Below, one piece after another: positions 12,773 through 23,923 of a DNA stretch of 64,000 nucleotides (within the stretch, counting starts at the first letter, position 1; the number at the start of each line of letters is the position of its first letter). The notes under the pieces are model-generated. The model did no database searches. It saw only the letters and a program-made list of their open reading frames with translations, and was not told the origin of the DNA. Source of the DNA: Trichaptum fuscoviolaceum (Eukaryota; Basidiomycota; Agaricomycetes; Hymenochaetales; Trichaptaceae); contig CAJSYZ010000008.1 in assembly GCA_910574455.1 (NCBI GenBank), positions 558,001-622,000 on the forward strand, read 5' to 3'. Position numbers and translations under genes: made by a program.

Positions 12773-14466
12773 GTTTTCGCGACGGTTTTCTTCTTCAAGT
12801 TAAAAACAGTTTTATTGTTGAAATTGTCTTCAATTGAGACTGTTCCCACTTTCACCGATGCCACTTTCCTTACGCCTGTATATATGAATCGGCACTCTGC
12901 TCAAGGAAGTCAGATCTTTTCAATAGTAGATGATCCTCTAGAGTCCACTTCCAATATGCCGATTCCAAGAGAGAGCGCTGTGTGACGATGGCGAGAAGTT
13001 CGGATGCAGGACGAGAATGAAAACTGCAAATTTGGGAAGCGGAAGAAAACAGTCTCACCCTTGTTCAAGTTACCGATTCAGCAATAGATTGAAGTTCCGA
13101 AACCCAATTCATGCGCCCACTGACACCGTGACAGGGTTCAAACTTCAAAACACTTTCTTTCTCAACCTCCATCATTTCCAATTTTTATTGGCGGACCTGA
13201 CTTGCGTCTATATCTTCTAGAATATCCGTCATTACTTACCTCAGGCTATGCTGAACACTTTGCTTCCGGGACGGCAAGTGTGGCACTGAAGCATTCTTGG
13301 GAGCTCTTTGCTTTAGTACTTTGCATCCTAAGAAATTCATGGCTGCTATGGGTTCTCATTGTCGCCTCAATCGTTAACCTGATGGCTACTCACTTCCTTT
13401 GCTCACCCAGTGAGCCTTGCATGCAACCCTTATAATATGAGAACATCACTCGCATGACTTTCACATCTCCTAATCCTCTAAGACACTACTAGTATACACT
13501 CATTAATGTGTCATTTTGAGTCGTGAGTGGATCAAAGTTCGGTTGACATCATTGACCTCTCTCAATATCTTCTAGTAAGACAACCGTCCACAGATGCGGT
13601 GCTATCGAACATGTAAGAAATTCACCTTTGCTGTCATTGTCGAGTAAAGAATTGAATGCTGATTATATAGCAGAAAGCAGAAAAGGTGATTAAAAGATCT
13701 ACCTTCCCGTCAAAATTGACTCTTATGCTCAGTCACGGTAGGTCGAGGATTGCAAAAGAACAGAGTGCATCTCCAGTAATTGCCACCCTATTTGTGAGGG
13801 ATACCATACCTCTACGTGTTTAGATCTGTGAGTTATTAACGATTCTATTCGATGCGGAGGATTGACTGACGTTTGCTACCCCAATTAGAAATGAACTAAG
13901 CTGTACCTTCGAATCGAGCAAGGAGAACTGCTATCAGGGATGTATGTCGCCCCCTCAAGATAAGTTCGATGTGAATTACATGCTGGCCATTTCGAAAATC
14001 TACGAAGACATTCTAAAACATATCAAGAAATTTGAACCGGTCAAAAAATCGAGTGTGGCTAGCGTACAAACTGATATATCCTCACTGGTAACATAGCTAT
14101 CACTATGTTCTCATTCTTACTATGTCACATGTTGATACGAAATAATAGACTACTTACCAGTAGGTATATTATAATTGCATATACGGAAGAAATGCGTGTC
14201 CGGTAACTCCGGTTATACGTAACTTTCACAAAAAACACCCGGTATTCTGTATAGCTCTCATGAGTGTCATTGCCATCTGTGCCACTACACACTCAACGCT
14301 AACACCGAAGGCGTCGCAACGGAGGACGTCGAACACCGAGCGCTGTGTGAGGCGGTACCCGTCGCTGACGTAATAATCACGCTTGGGTTGTACTCAAATG
14401 CAGTTGCCTGTCTGAGCACTTGAGTGTAATACCCTTCCTTTCGTACCTTCATCACCTCCGTACACG
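12773..14466. other. Divergent intergenic region (Myb-like gene / metacaspase)
   Basis: About 1.7 kb shared by two genes transcribed away from each other. AT-rich in the middle part (about 13440-14240). No ORF with recognisable content, no tRNA signature and no obvious repeat. Presumably holds both promoters. Confidence 0.5.
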
Positions 14467-16911
14467 ATGTGGAACAACAACTATCCAGGTCAACAGCAAC
14501 ACCATCACCATCATCACCAGCAGCAGGGCGGATATGGTCCTCCCCCTGGTCCGCCCGGCGGCGGCCCTCCAGGCTTTCCATCACCACCACCAGGGTGAGC
14601 ACCGCATCCATTCGTGCTGTTTGTATCCAGTGCTGATTTTCATGTTGCGATAGGTTTGGGTGAGTAAGGAAGTAATGCGTTTTTCAACTAGCATTTTTGA
14701 TGTGCTTTCCAGTCCTCCACCTGGACCTCCGGGTGGCTATGGCGGATACAACGCCCCTCCGGGCCCGCCTCCTGGTCCTCCTGGTCAATACAACTCAGGA
14801 TATGCGCCATCATATGCGCCATCATATGCACCTCCACCAGGTCCTCCTGGAGGATCCCCAGCGCCGCCTCCGGGCCCTCCTCCGTCCTACGGGGGGTGAG
14901 TCGTGCATTTTCCTGAACCACTTATATCGAATCGATAGCTAAGGTTATGTTCAGTGGTTATGGCGGAAGAGGCTACGAAGGAGGCTACGGAGGGAATAAC
15001 GGCTATGGCGGACAGGGCTCGTGAGTGTAGCTTTACAGTATATATCGCCGGCCCCGTTGATTTATATCCAAATAGATATGGACCTCCCCCGGGCGCGCCT
15101 CCCGGTCCACCGCAGATGAACAACTACCAATCACAATCATATGGTCCCCCTCCTGGAAATCCACATATGCCTCCAGCACAGATGCAGAGTCAAAACTTCC
15201 AGGGACCAGGGAACAGAGATGGGCAGTTTTCTTTCCAATATTCTCAGTGTACGGGGAAAAAGAAGGCGCTTTGCGTATGTTTAATCTCATTCACTCATGC
15301 ACTGTTCGTTGACGAGCTAATCTCAAGATCGGTATCAACTATGTTGGCCAAGATGCGGAGCTAAGAGGATGTATTAACGATGCCAGCAATGTCAAGGGTT
15401 TCTTAATGCGTGAGTACTTCTTATATTTTAAAGATTCAATTCTGAAGCTTACAATTATTCAGAGCATGGGTACAGAGAAGACGATATCGTTATGCTCACT
15501 GATGACGCGGCTAATCCACGTCAAATTCCGACCAAGCAAAATATAGTATGTTCTTTGAATTTGCCTTTGTTTCCGACTAAAAAATCCTTGCTAGTTTGAT
15601 GCCATGCAATGGCTTGTGCGCGATGCGCAGCCCAACGACTCCCTTTTCTTCCATTGTAATGTCTACTCCTCTTTACGTGCAATGAACGCACTGACCTCTA
15701 ACATTATACAGACTCTGGTCACGGTGGCCAAACAAAGGACCAGGATGGAGACGAAGCAGATGGATATGATGAAGTCATCTATCCCGTGGATTTCAATGAG
15801 AATGGACATATTGTCGACGATGTGCGTATACACGCTCTGTTCAACTTGGCGATCTAATTGATAGCATTGAATGAAGGAACTGCATATGATCATGGTGAGT
15901 CAACCGATACTCAAGAGTCTCTACGTACTAAACTCAATCTCAGGTGAAACCACTGCCTCCTGGCTGTCGGCTTACTTCCATTTTCGATGTAAGTATGTTT
16001 CAATCGTTCTATGAAAGAGTTTCTTAAACAATCCTGCTATTTTCAGTCGTGTCACTCTGGTTCAGTCTTGGGTAAGTCATGATAACAGATTTCAACGGAT
16101 TATGCTCCATCTATTTCCATTCTCAGATCTACCATACATCGTAAGTCACACTGCGCATTGATTCGGACTTCGTTTCATCTCAAACTCGATCATCATTAGT
16201 ACTCAACGGAAGGCAAAGTCAAAGAGCCTAACCTTGCTGCTGAGGCTGGCCAGGGCCTCATGTCAGCTGTCACGTCATATGCGCGTGGCGACATGGGTGG
16301 TGTCTTCAAAGGAGTAACTAGCATACTCAAGACTGCGACTGGAAACACCCAGAAAGCTGAAAACTACGCGAAGGCCACGCGCACTAGTCCAGCTGATGTG
16401 GTATGGCTTTCATTCGCAGTACATTATAAGTCCGATTTCTAACGTGGCTATGAAGATCTCGTGGAGTGGGTGCAAGGACTCCCAGACCAGTGCCGATACT
16501 GTTGAAGCAGGCCAAGCTACGGGAGCCATGAGCTATGTAAGCTCCGCAGCAAGTAAACCTATGAACAATACTGATGTACCTCATTTTGTTATGAAGGCTT
16601 TCATTCAGTGCTTAAGTACGTGGTTCATAGAGGACCCGGTGTCAGAATACTGACCTTTTTTGTTGATAACAGGCCAAAAGCCGCAGCAAACATTCCAAGA
16701 GCTTTTGGTCAATATAAGAGGTATCTTACGAAGCAAGTATAGTCAGAAACCACAGGTAAGTACCATTCACCATTTGAAGTCTGCATTGGAACTTATTTCC
16801 TCGTTTATCACAGTTGTCAAGTTCCCATCCGATGGTTAGCACATTGCGTGTTTACATGAAATGACCTTCTAACCTATGACCCAGGACACGAACATAATTT
16901 TCATATTCTAA
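14467..16911 (+). CDS. MCA1: Type I metacaspase, in about nineteen exons
   Basis: Calcium-dependent Arg/Lys-specific cysteine protease of the caspase fold, acting in stress response, ageing and protein quality control. Exons 14467-14594, 14654-14659 (6 nt), 14713-14895, 14955-15020, 15076-15274, 15328-15409, 15463-15545, 15595-15655, 15712-15821, 15877-15894, 15944-15988, 16047-16071, 16127-16140, 16200-16400, 16456-16536, 16597-16615, 16673-16755, 16814-16834 and 16885-16911 sum to 483 codons plus stop. Residues 1 to about 190 form the prodomain: His/Gln run, then repeats of GPPPGPPG and GYGG, as in fungal and plant type I enzymes. The catalytic core begins with [19 protein letters not shown]. 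The catalytic His is in HYSGHGGQ, the catalytic Cys in [14 protein letters not shown]. The usual D-G-D-E-x-D-G-Y-D-E acidic segment follows the His. The C-terminal part has ATGAMSYAFIQCL. The active-site half is cut into very short exons of 18, 45, 25 and 14 nt. Confidence 0.93.
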
Positions 16912-17148
16912 TGCGGAACCACTGAGGGACGGAATATCTCACTTCCGGGCTGGACGCTATTTTATGCTGCAACATGATCATGTTAAAGTTAAAGTAAAGA
17001 TTGCTATCCGCTGATAAGTTATAGTCCAAATGATGAAAGCTGTATACACAACGAAAACTTATCTACATTGATTATGCCGTCAATCAGACGAGACCCTTGT
17101 TAAAATAACGATGCAAAATGCTACAAATGACCATGCGAGAAATCGAAA

Positions 17149-18782
17149 TCAAGATTCCGGTTGCGGACACCTTACTCTAACAATTCGGGCCTTAATCCTA
17201 CTTGCTTTCTCTCCGAATCTAATGTGAATTGAATTTGCCTCTACCGTGTCTTCCTCTGACTCTCTCGGACCTTTGGATGAGAGTACTAAGGCTGTTAGCC
17301 TACGCCCGTATATCTGGGAGTTAGGATCAGTAATCGAAAGAATAACCGCAGGATTGCGAGACATACGCATCCAGTGTCTATCCCCTTGGACCACCTTTTG
17401 AGGTCCAAGCGTCTGCTCGCTGTGTGTCCGTACACAACAGTGGAGGGATAACAAGGTAGTTTCGGGGACTTTAGGTTTCCAAACAAGATGTCGTCCATTC
17501 CATCTTCCTCATCTTCTCCCTCATATTCATCGTCGTCATCGGCCTCCAGTTCGTGAACGAATCCATCGCAGCGTCTGATTATCGAATTCCAGACCTTAGC
17601 CCAAAACTTGCCTTCCTTACTATCTCTATAGAATAACGTGAGACCCATTTCAATAGACAGTAGGCAGAGGTAAAACGCACTCAGTTATAGTGTTGTCCTT
17701 CAGTATACTTCGCATGTTGAGTAGATTCCAAGCATCACGATTCTGTGGCACGTCGGATAAAACAGCACGTTCTTGTGTTCCCCTCAGTAAGGTAAGCGTC
17801 TTGTTCGTGATATAGGGTTCCTCGTCTAGGTCCAAGTCGAGATTGTCGGGCACATCGGGTGCGTGAGCGAGAGGCTGTTTAACGGAAGTGATGCTCCTCC
17901 GAGGGTCGATTGGCAAGATTCCGGCATGTACGACGAAGGTGTGAAGTCGGGGGACGTGAAGGACTAGCGGGAGTGACAGAAGATACTCTTGTTGCTCCTT
18001 CGTCATTCCCTTCGCAATGAGATAATGATCGCCCATCACCTCCCATTTCTTTGGGACCTTCTGCCACCCTCTCGCTTTCTTTCTAAGCTTCTTCAGATCC
18101 TTCTTCCTCTTGCTCGCCTTCTCCAGCTGATGTATCCAGTCCAACCCGCCCCTCCTGGCCAAGGCGCGATCTAACCAGCCACGCCACTCGAGAACTTCTT
18201 GGTCGTGGTTCCCGCGAACGCCTGTGATGTTGTTTGAAGCCATGAAAGACAAGACGGCAAGAGAATCTGAAAGGGATGACTTCGCGAGGATGTCGCCAGT
18301 ATGAATGAGCACGTCATTTGCAGACGAGTACTGGACTTTGTCTAAGAGTTCTCTGTTAAAATACTTTCAGCACCATGACGCTGGACGTTGCGCGATTAAT
18401 ACATACGTGAGAGAACCGTTCATGCCATGAATGTCTCCAACTACTATTACACGTTTTCCGGGAGTATCTGGCATGCGAATGAGCGTCGAACTGAATCGGA
18501 AGCCTGCAAAACACACCGAAGTTTATATCATTGTTTCTCAGTGTCCTGAGATAGATGTAAGGTGCGAATTTCGAGGTTTCTGGATGAATATATCAGCAGT
18601 CCTGTCATTCCCTAACCAAGATGTTGCCTACTTGATTGTGGACTGAAATCCTCTAGCAAGGCCTTCTGTGAGTCGCCAGAAAGCGCTACGACAATCAATA
18701 CGCAGGATATGAACACTACGAGAACCAAGTACGCCGCAACCTGTTTCACAGGGAACGTGTGAGAGTATGTCCTCCTTGTCAT
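17149..18782 (-). CDS. Membrane-anchored metallophosphoesterase, Ppn2-like
   Basis: Calcineurin-fold phosphoesterase with one N-terminal membrane anchor. The best match I can recognise is the fungal vacuolar family that includes yeast Ppn2, a zinc-dependent endopolyphosphatase. The ATG at 18782 is followed by a short basic tail and one hydrophobic helix at about residues 14-36 (VAAYLVLVVFISCVLIVVAL). Metal-binding motifs appear in order: VGDIHG (D-x-H), HTGDILAK (G-D), GVRGNHDQEV (G-N-H-D), FVVHAG, and VYGHTASRR (G-H). The insert between GNHD and the next His is basic (many KK/RR pairs) and may be helical. An acidic stretch DDDDEYEGEDEEDG lies before the last metal motif. At least five exons; one intron, between C and IYGRRL, is clear at about 17342-17288. 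The fold is sure; the polyphosphate substrate is an inference from family resemblance. Confidence 0.82.
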
Positions 18783-19110
18783 GTTATATGAGAGTGCATT
18801 AAGCAGGCGATGTGATGGTTCACTTCAAAGAGAGACACAACTGCAAGTTGAAGCATGGGAAGAGAGTAGCGACCTCGGTTGCCTTACGCCTCCAGTATGT
18901 TTCGTCCCGAAATGGTCTATGAACTCCAAGTACCAGTGCTCTCGGCAGGCTCCGAACAGCACTCAGAGTCAGAGCATGGCATGGTCTACCTCCCGCATAG
19001 CTTTGCCACAAGCCACGACTTCTCCCACTTTGCACTACATCTATTCAACGCAAAGTCGTCTATATCTACGCAGACTATATCTCTGAGAGAGAAGACTACC
19101 CCAGAGTACT
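18783..19110. promoter_or_regulatory. Divergent promoter, Ppn2-like gene / eIF1A
   Basis: Only 328 nt separate the two start codons, which point away from each other, so both promoters and both 5' UTRs must share this stretch. It also contains the short tract CTACATCTATTC and stretches rich in CT. No TATA box at a clear distance was found on the eIF1A side. Confidence 0.5.
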
Positions 19111-19843
19111 ATGCCGAAGGCACGTCTATCATCTCCTTTAATCGATGCGAATGCATGTACTGATGTTATGCGCAATAGAATAAGGGAAAGGTGGGGATCA
19201 AGTGGCATACTTCATCATGGGCGTTTTCTGATGTCGACAGTCGAGTAGGGAGGAAAGAATCGGAGACGTGGAAAGAACGAGAACGACGATGACAAGCGAG
19301 AGCTGGTCTTCAAGGAGGACGGCCAGGGTATGTTAAAACTGTTTGGCTCAAAATAAGATCGTAACCTGAGCTGCCTTGTAGAATATGCGCAGGTGGTGAA
19401 AATGCTAGGCAATGGTCGCCTCGAAGCACTGTGTTTTGACGGCGAGAAACGGCTAGCTCACATTCGAGGAAAGATGAGGAAGAAAGTGAGTGTCGCGATC
19501 ATCATCTTGATCTATGTTACTACCTGTAATGTGTTCGGCTTCTTACATGGCGGTACTTCATAGGTCTGGATCAATCAAGGCGATATTATCCTCCTCTCTC
19601 TGCGTGATTTCCAAGACGATAAAGCGGATGTGATCGTCAAATATACCGCCGATGAAGCGCGCAATCGTTAGTCTTTAAAGTTCTATCGATGTGATCGATA
19701 ACTGAATTATACGATCAGTGAAAGCTTATGGTGAGCTTCCGGAGAATGCGAAAATTAATGAGACAGACCTTGTCGGCGAGGAAGACGGCGAGTGCACATT
19801 CGAGTTCGGTGAAGATGGCGAGGTGGACATCGATGACATCTAG
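19111..19843 (+). CDS. TIF11: Translation initiation factor eIF1A, with a GC-AG first intron
   Basis: Small OB-fold factor of the 43S pre-initiation complex that promotes scanning and start-codon choice. Six exons: 19111-19119, 19179-19190 (12 nt), 19249-19327, 19382-19485, 19564-19666, 19719-19843; 143 codons plus stop, the family's usual length. The sequence starts [19 protein letters not shown], then the OB-fold with [55 protein letters not shown], and the acidic tail ending GEVDIDDI. Both the basic N-terminal tail and the acidic C-terminal tail, which act in scanning and eIF5B binding, are intact. The first intron (19120-19178) must begin with GC, because only a cut after the third codon keeps the invariant MPKNKGKG; there is no GT at that place. 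Assignment is very sure. Confidence 0.95.
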
Positions 19844-21087
19844 GCGGATAACTTACATCAATTCCTCCCCATCCACTTGAAATGATTCGACGGCAGATGC
19901 TTTGGGCAGTTGGTTGATGATCATGACATATAATGATGAGTAGCTCACTGTATTCAATGCACCGTTCATTGTTGTTACTACCACTGTATTACGCTGTGTT
20001 AAGATAGATTGGTTTTAAAATCTACATCGCTCTTTTACATCACTTCGTGCTCAGTCATGGATGATTTATCTGTCAAGACATCTCCTCAAGTATGCACCGG
20101 ATCACAAGCCACTTAAGAAGCTCAATATGGCCCTAGTCCTATGTAGTACGTCTGCTTCGTTCTATTTCCATATCCACTGTTAAATTGTTTTTCAGGAGAA
20201 AGTCAACTGTCCCAAGGTTGTGTTCTCTGTGTTCCTTAACCATTAAACTTGGATACATCAGATCACAAGACCACTGTTTCCTCTCAAGCAATCGCTCCAT
20301 AGTGCTTCGCTCATAAGAACCCGCAATCCGGTCGAGAGTCGCTGAGGTTCTGTGAATGTGCCTTACTATCGACAGAAACTACGAAGGCAAGCGCGGGCGC
20401 ATTCGAGTCCGTGCCCCTATCATCCCTCCACGACTTGCAAGTAAGTGTTGGCAAAACCGAACCTTGATCTCAGAACCCTCGGTAACGTGAAGGAGTTAAT
20501 GAAGGATAGTGATTTGATTTACAGATTATTTCATTTTCAACGTCTTTCTGAAACAGAATAGCTAGGATGAGCAGGATTGTCCTTTGGCCTGTGAGATGTG
20601 CACAAAAGGTTAGTTGCAAATATTCCCATCCCACCCCGCAATCAACCCCGCTCACAGTTACTATCTTCTCCTTCGGTATCTATATATAGTGTGTTAATAT
20701 AGCGTAGCGGTTGTCCGCCCCAAGCTGGCAACCCACCCCGCCTGTCTGTGCTTCTTTTCACTATCCAGCGCAGAGCCAGCGTCCACATGCATGCAATGCA
20801 CCGAAGAATTGCCGTGTCAGCTCTTTCCTAAGGGAACGGGGCGCCTTTTGAGGACCTCGAAAGCTCTGAACTATTATGCGCCGTGGCGTGACTGGGCGGA
20901 AAGGAACCAGGTGGCGGGTGCACTGCAGATCAGGAGCACTCGGAGTCTAACAAGCATCTTGGATCTTGGTCACGATACAGCGGAGGCTTTTGTTGTCCAT
21001 CGGTCGACATATAAGACGATGAAGAGAGCGCGGATCGTACCGCGACTTGTTCCACACTGAGACTCCCAGCGCATAGCCAATACGAAG
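19844..21087. other. Intergenic region upstream of the GH5 glucanase
   Basis: About 1.2 kb after eIF1A. It contains the 3' UTR of eIF1A and the glucanase promoter. A 90-codon ORF at 20791-21060 has no recognisable domain and runs through the TATA-like element, so I treat it as chance. A stretch around 20360-20450 reads like a short spliced exon but gives no family match. I see nothing else. Confidence 0.45.
21010..21015 (+). promoter_or_regulatory. TATA-like element of the glucanase gene
   Basis: TATAAG lies 78 nt before the glucanase ATG, a normal distance for a fungal core promoter. Judged from position and sequence only. Confidence 0.4.
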
Positions 21088-23227
21088 ATGTTCTCGATAC
21101 TCTCCCCTAGTATCACCCTGCTCGCTGCTTCAGCAGCATGGGCAAAGATAATATTTGCCGGTGTAAATGAGGTATTTGATATGTTCATGACATCCCACCA
21201 TATGAACAATCTAACATAGAAGGCATAGTCTGGAGGCGAGTTTGGCGTGTTCTCATCGAACGCGACGAAGGGATTCGGTCTTCCTGGCCGATTTGGGGTT
21301 GACTTTGCCTTCATCAACAAGGTGCGGATCTGCTAAACGTTGACTTAGGAAATAGCCTGTTTAACGTCTGAACCTTTCACCCGTTAGACTGCCGTGGACA
21401 TATTCGTCGACCAAGAAAAGATCAACTTCTTCCGCGTTACTTTCTTGATGGTGTGTATCTGCCACATTTGGTATTCAATAGTACACGTCTGAAGCGGTTT
21501 CTTGCTCCAGGAACGAATGGCTCCTGTCGCTACAGGACTCGGCAGCAAATTCAACGAGACAGTGCGATTCTTTTTGCATCCCTTACATGCGCGTGTAGGA
21601 CATGCTGACGGCGAATTATCTAGTATTTCTCTGAGTATGCGGACGCCATTAACCACATCACCGTTGTAAAGGGCGCTTATGCACTTATCGACCCTCACAA
21701 TTACATGCGATACAAGTACGTATTTTCTACTAATTTCTGTCTCCATAACTTCGCTGATCGCGCGACAGCGACCCATCGCAACAGCCTAACACCGGCAGTG
21801 TATGTTGATAATCTATCTCTACCTTCGTTTTTTCATAAGTCTGGATCATACAGGTTATTGGTAACACGAGCGACCCTACCGCTGCAACCACCGAACAGTT
21901 TGCGGAATTCTGGGGCGAGCTTGCGTTGCGATTCAAGACGAACCCGAAGGTGGTGTTTGGCATCAACAACGAACCACATGACATGGTATTCTTCCTCCCT
22001 GAGATACAACTTTCACTCCATTTACAATCCTGAGTTTTCAGCCCACGCAACTGATCCTCGCGAACAACCAGGTAAGCACAGTAAAATAAATATACGCATG
22101 CGATGCTGATCGAAAATCGTATCTCAGGCCGCAATTAATGCCATTCGACGAGTCGGGGCGCCTCAGTTGATCCTTGCGCCAGGCAATGGCTTTACCGGCG
22201 GTCATTCCTGGACGCAGACGACTGGATCAGCCAACAATGCACCTTCGAGTGATTTCATGAACAAGCTCGTCGATCCTTTGCACAACACTGCGATCGATAT
22301 CCACGAGGTAAGCATGCGTTTACCACGAGAAAGGAGCGAGGTTTCTGACCGCATCTTCAGTATCTAGGTTGGTGGTAGCTTATTGATCGGAAACACGAGT
22401 AAACCTTGAGAATCTTGAATTGTATATAGACGAGGACTTCTCTGGCTCGCACGATGCTTGCACGCAACCAGGTGAGAAATGCATGAACAGAGGGCGTTTC
22501 TCGGTCTAATTATTCCTTCCTAGCTCCGTCCAACCTTGCTAACCTAACTACATGGCTCCAAGAGAACAAGCTAAAGTACGGCAGTTTATTATCATACCAC
22601 TAAACAAATTCCCATAGAAATTTGTAGGGCGGTGATCAGCGAATTCGGAGGGGCTAACAACCAGAACTGCTTCAACGTGAGCCCGCCGAGCCATGTTCAA
22701 GTTGTTCGCATGTGTTCCTGACATTTCTGGCGCTCGGGATCATTTTATAGTTCATCACTGACCTCCTGACCTACCTTGAGGCGAATGACGTTTACATTGG
22801 CTGGTCTGCATGGGCCGCGGGTCCACGTAAGTTTTCGTACAATTTCCATAGGCCCCTGTAACGGGGTTGGTGGGCAGTGCACTAATGACCGCTCTCTCCT
22901 CTCTTATATACAAATTTCAGTCTGGGGAACGAACTCGCCTTGCTGCGGAGCGGATACCGGAAGCCTCGAACCGGGTGAAGTAAATGATATGGGAGGTCCG
23001 AAGTACGTTTCCTTTGCTCCGCCGGGCTCCAATTCCCGTGAAACTACCTTCTCATTCATATCTGCTTCATTTCCAGTGGCTTCAACACTGTATGGGCAGA
23101 GGCTATCCGCCCAAACATCCCGAAAAGTGAGTCACCACCTCAAATTACAGTACCGCTTTTTTTTTAGTTCGGCACTTACCTGACATTCACAGCCCTCAAA
23201 CGCTCCGGTGTTTCAAGCCTGTCATGA
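21088..23227 (+). CDS. Secreted GH5 endo-beta-1,4-glucanase (GH5_5-like)
   Basis: Cellulase-type glycoside hydrolase that cuts internal beta-1,4-glucan bonds with retention of configuration. A signal peptide starts the protein (MFSILSPSITLLAASAAWA, cut probably after WA). The mature TIM barrel begins IIFAGVNESGGEFGVF and has GRFGVDFAFIN, KINFFRVTFLMERM, GAYALIDPHNYMRY, WGELALRFKTNPKVVFGINNEPHDM (NEP: the acid/base Glu), LILAPGNGFTGGHSW, AIDIHEYLDEDFSG, VISEFGGANNQNCF (the nucleophile Glu in SEFG), and YIGWSAWAAGPLWG near the end. There is no carbohydrate-binding module at either end, so it is a single-domain enzyme. A dozen or so short introns interrupt it; the stop is at 23225-23227. N-glycosylation sequons (NES, NAT, NTS) fit secretion. 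The catalytic residues are all present. Confidence 0.92.
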
Positions 23228-23923
23228 GATTCAAAGATCTGAAAAATAAGTTCCAAGATGTCCACAGTACATAGTATCACCTTACAGTAGTGACTCAAAT
23301 CAATACTAGTTTTACTTTCGAGGAACGCATTACGACCTCATACTTATGTTTGATGTGCCTTTGCGCTAACATCGGCTTATGACGCCTTCGTGCACATATA
23401 CACGAGGCTACGGCCTGCATTTGACCTGCATTTGACCCAACTTCTTATACCGGCTTCACACCGCGAACTCGTGTTCTTCGCCTGTTTTGACTATCTTCGG
23501 AAACTTGTATTCATTCTATTTGACACCAGCTGATCAGCCGGAATACTCCCCATCCCTTTCATTCAAGGCGAATGTTACTTTAATTTGGCGGTGCTTGCGT
23601 TGATAGGCATTAGCCTTGCCTGGCCCGGAGATCCAGGGCTTCCTGAAGTTGGTTGCTGTTACCGAACGCGTGTGCTCCTACTTAAGAATGCATAATAGCT
23701 CCAGACATCAGATACCCATTGTTTCCCTTTCTTCTACCGAGTTATACTTTCTCAAGGGCTTTCTGTCCCATGATCCAACATAAGCTCGCTCGGGAATTTC
23801 TGGAAAGCTAGCGAACGCACTACACTTCTACCTCAGACTGTACCACCGACAATTACAACCCTCGGGTACATTTTCTCGTCTTCGGTCCTCAACATAGACT
23901 TCAATTAGCAGTCACTTTGGACA
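23228..23923. other. Intergenic region upstream of the chitinase
   Basis: About 0.7 kb. Contains a short tandem direct repeat of CCTGCATTTGAC at about 23416-23438. No ORF or RNA gene of note. Confidence 0.45.

Noticed and set aside
12234..12985. Plus-strand ORFs (112, 146 and 85 codons) over the Myb-like gene
   Set aside because: They mirror the Myb-like exons, whose domain and splice sites are convincing.
18431..19086. Plus-strand ORFs in and near the Ppn2-like first exons
   Set aside because: They overlap the real minus-strand exons or the short divergent promoter and show no domain.
20791..21060. 90-codon plus-strand ORF before the glucanase
   Set aside because: No domain, no signal peptide, and it overlaps the likely TATA element and 5' UTR of the next gene.
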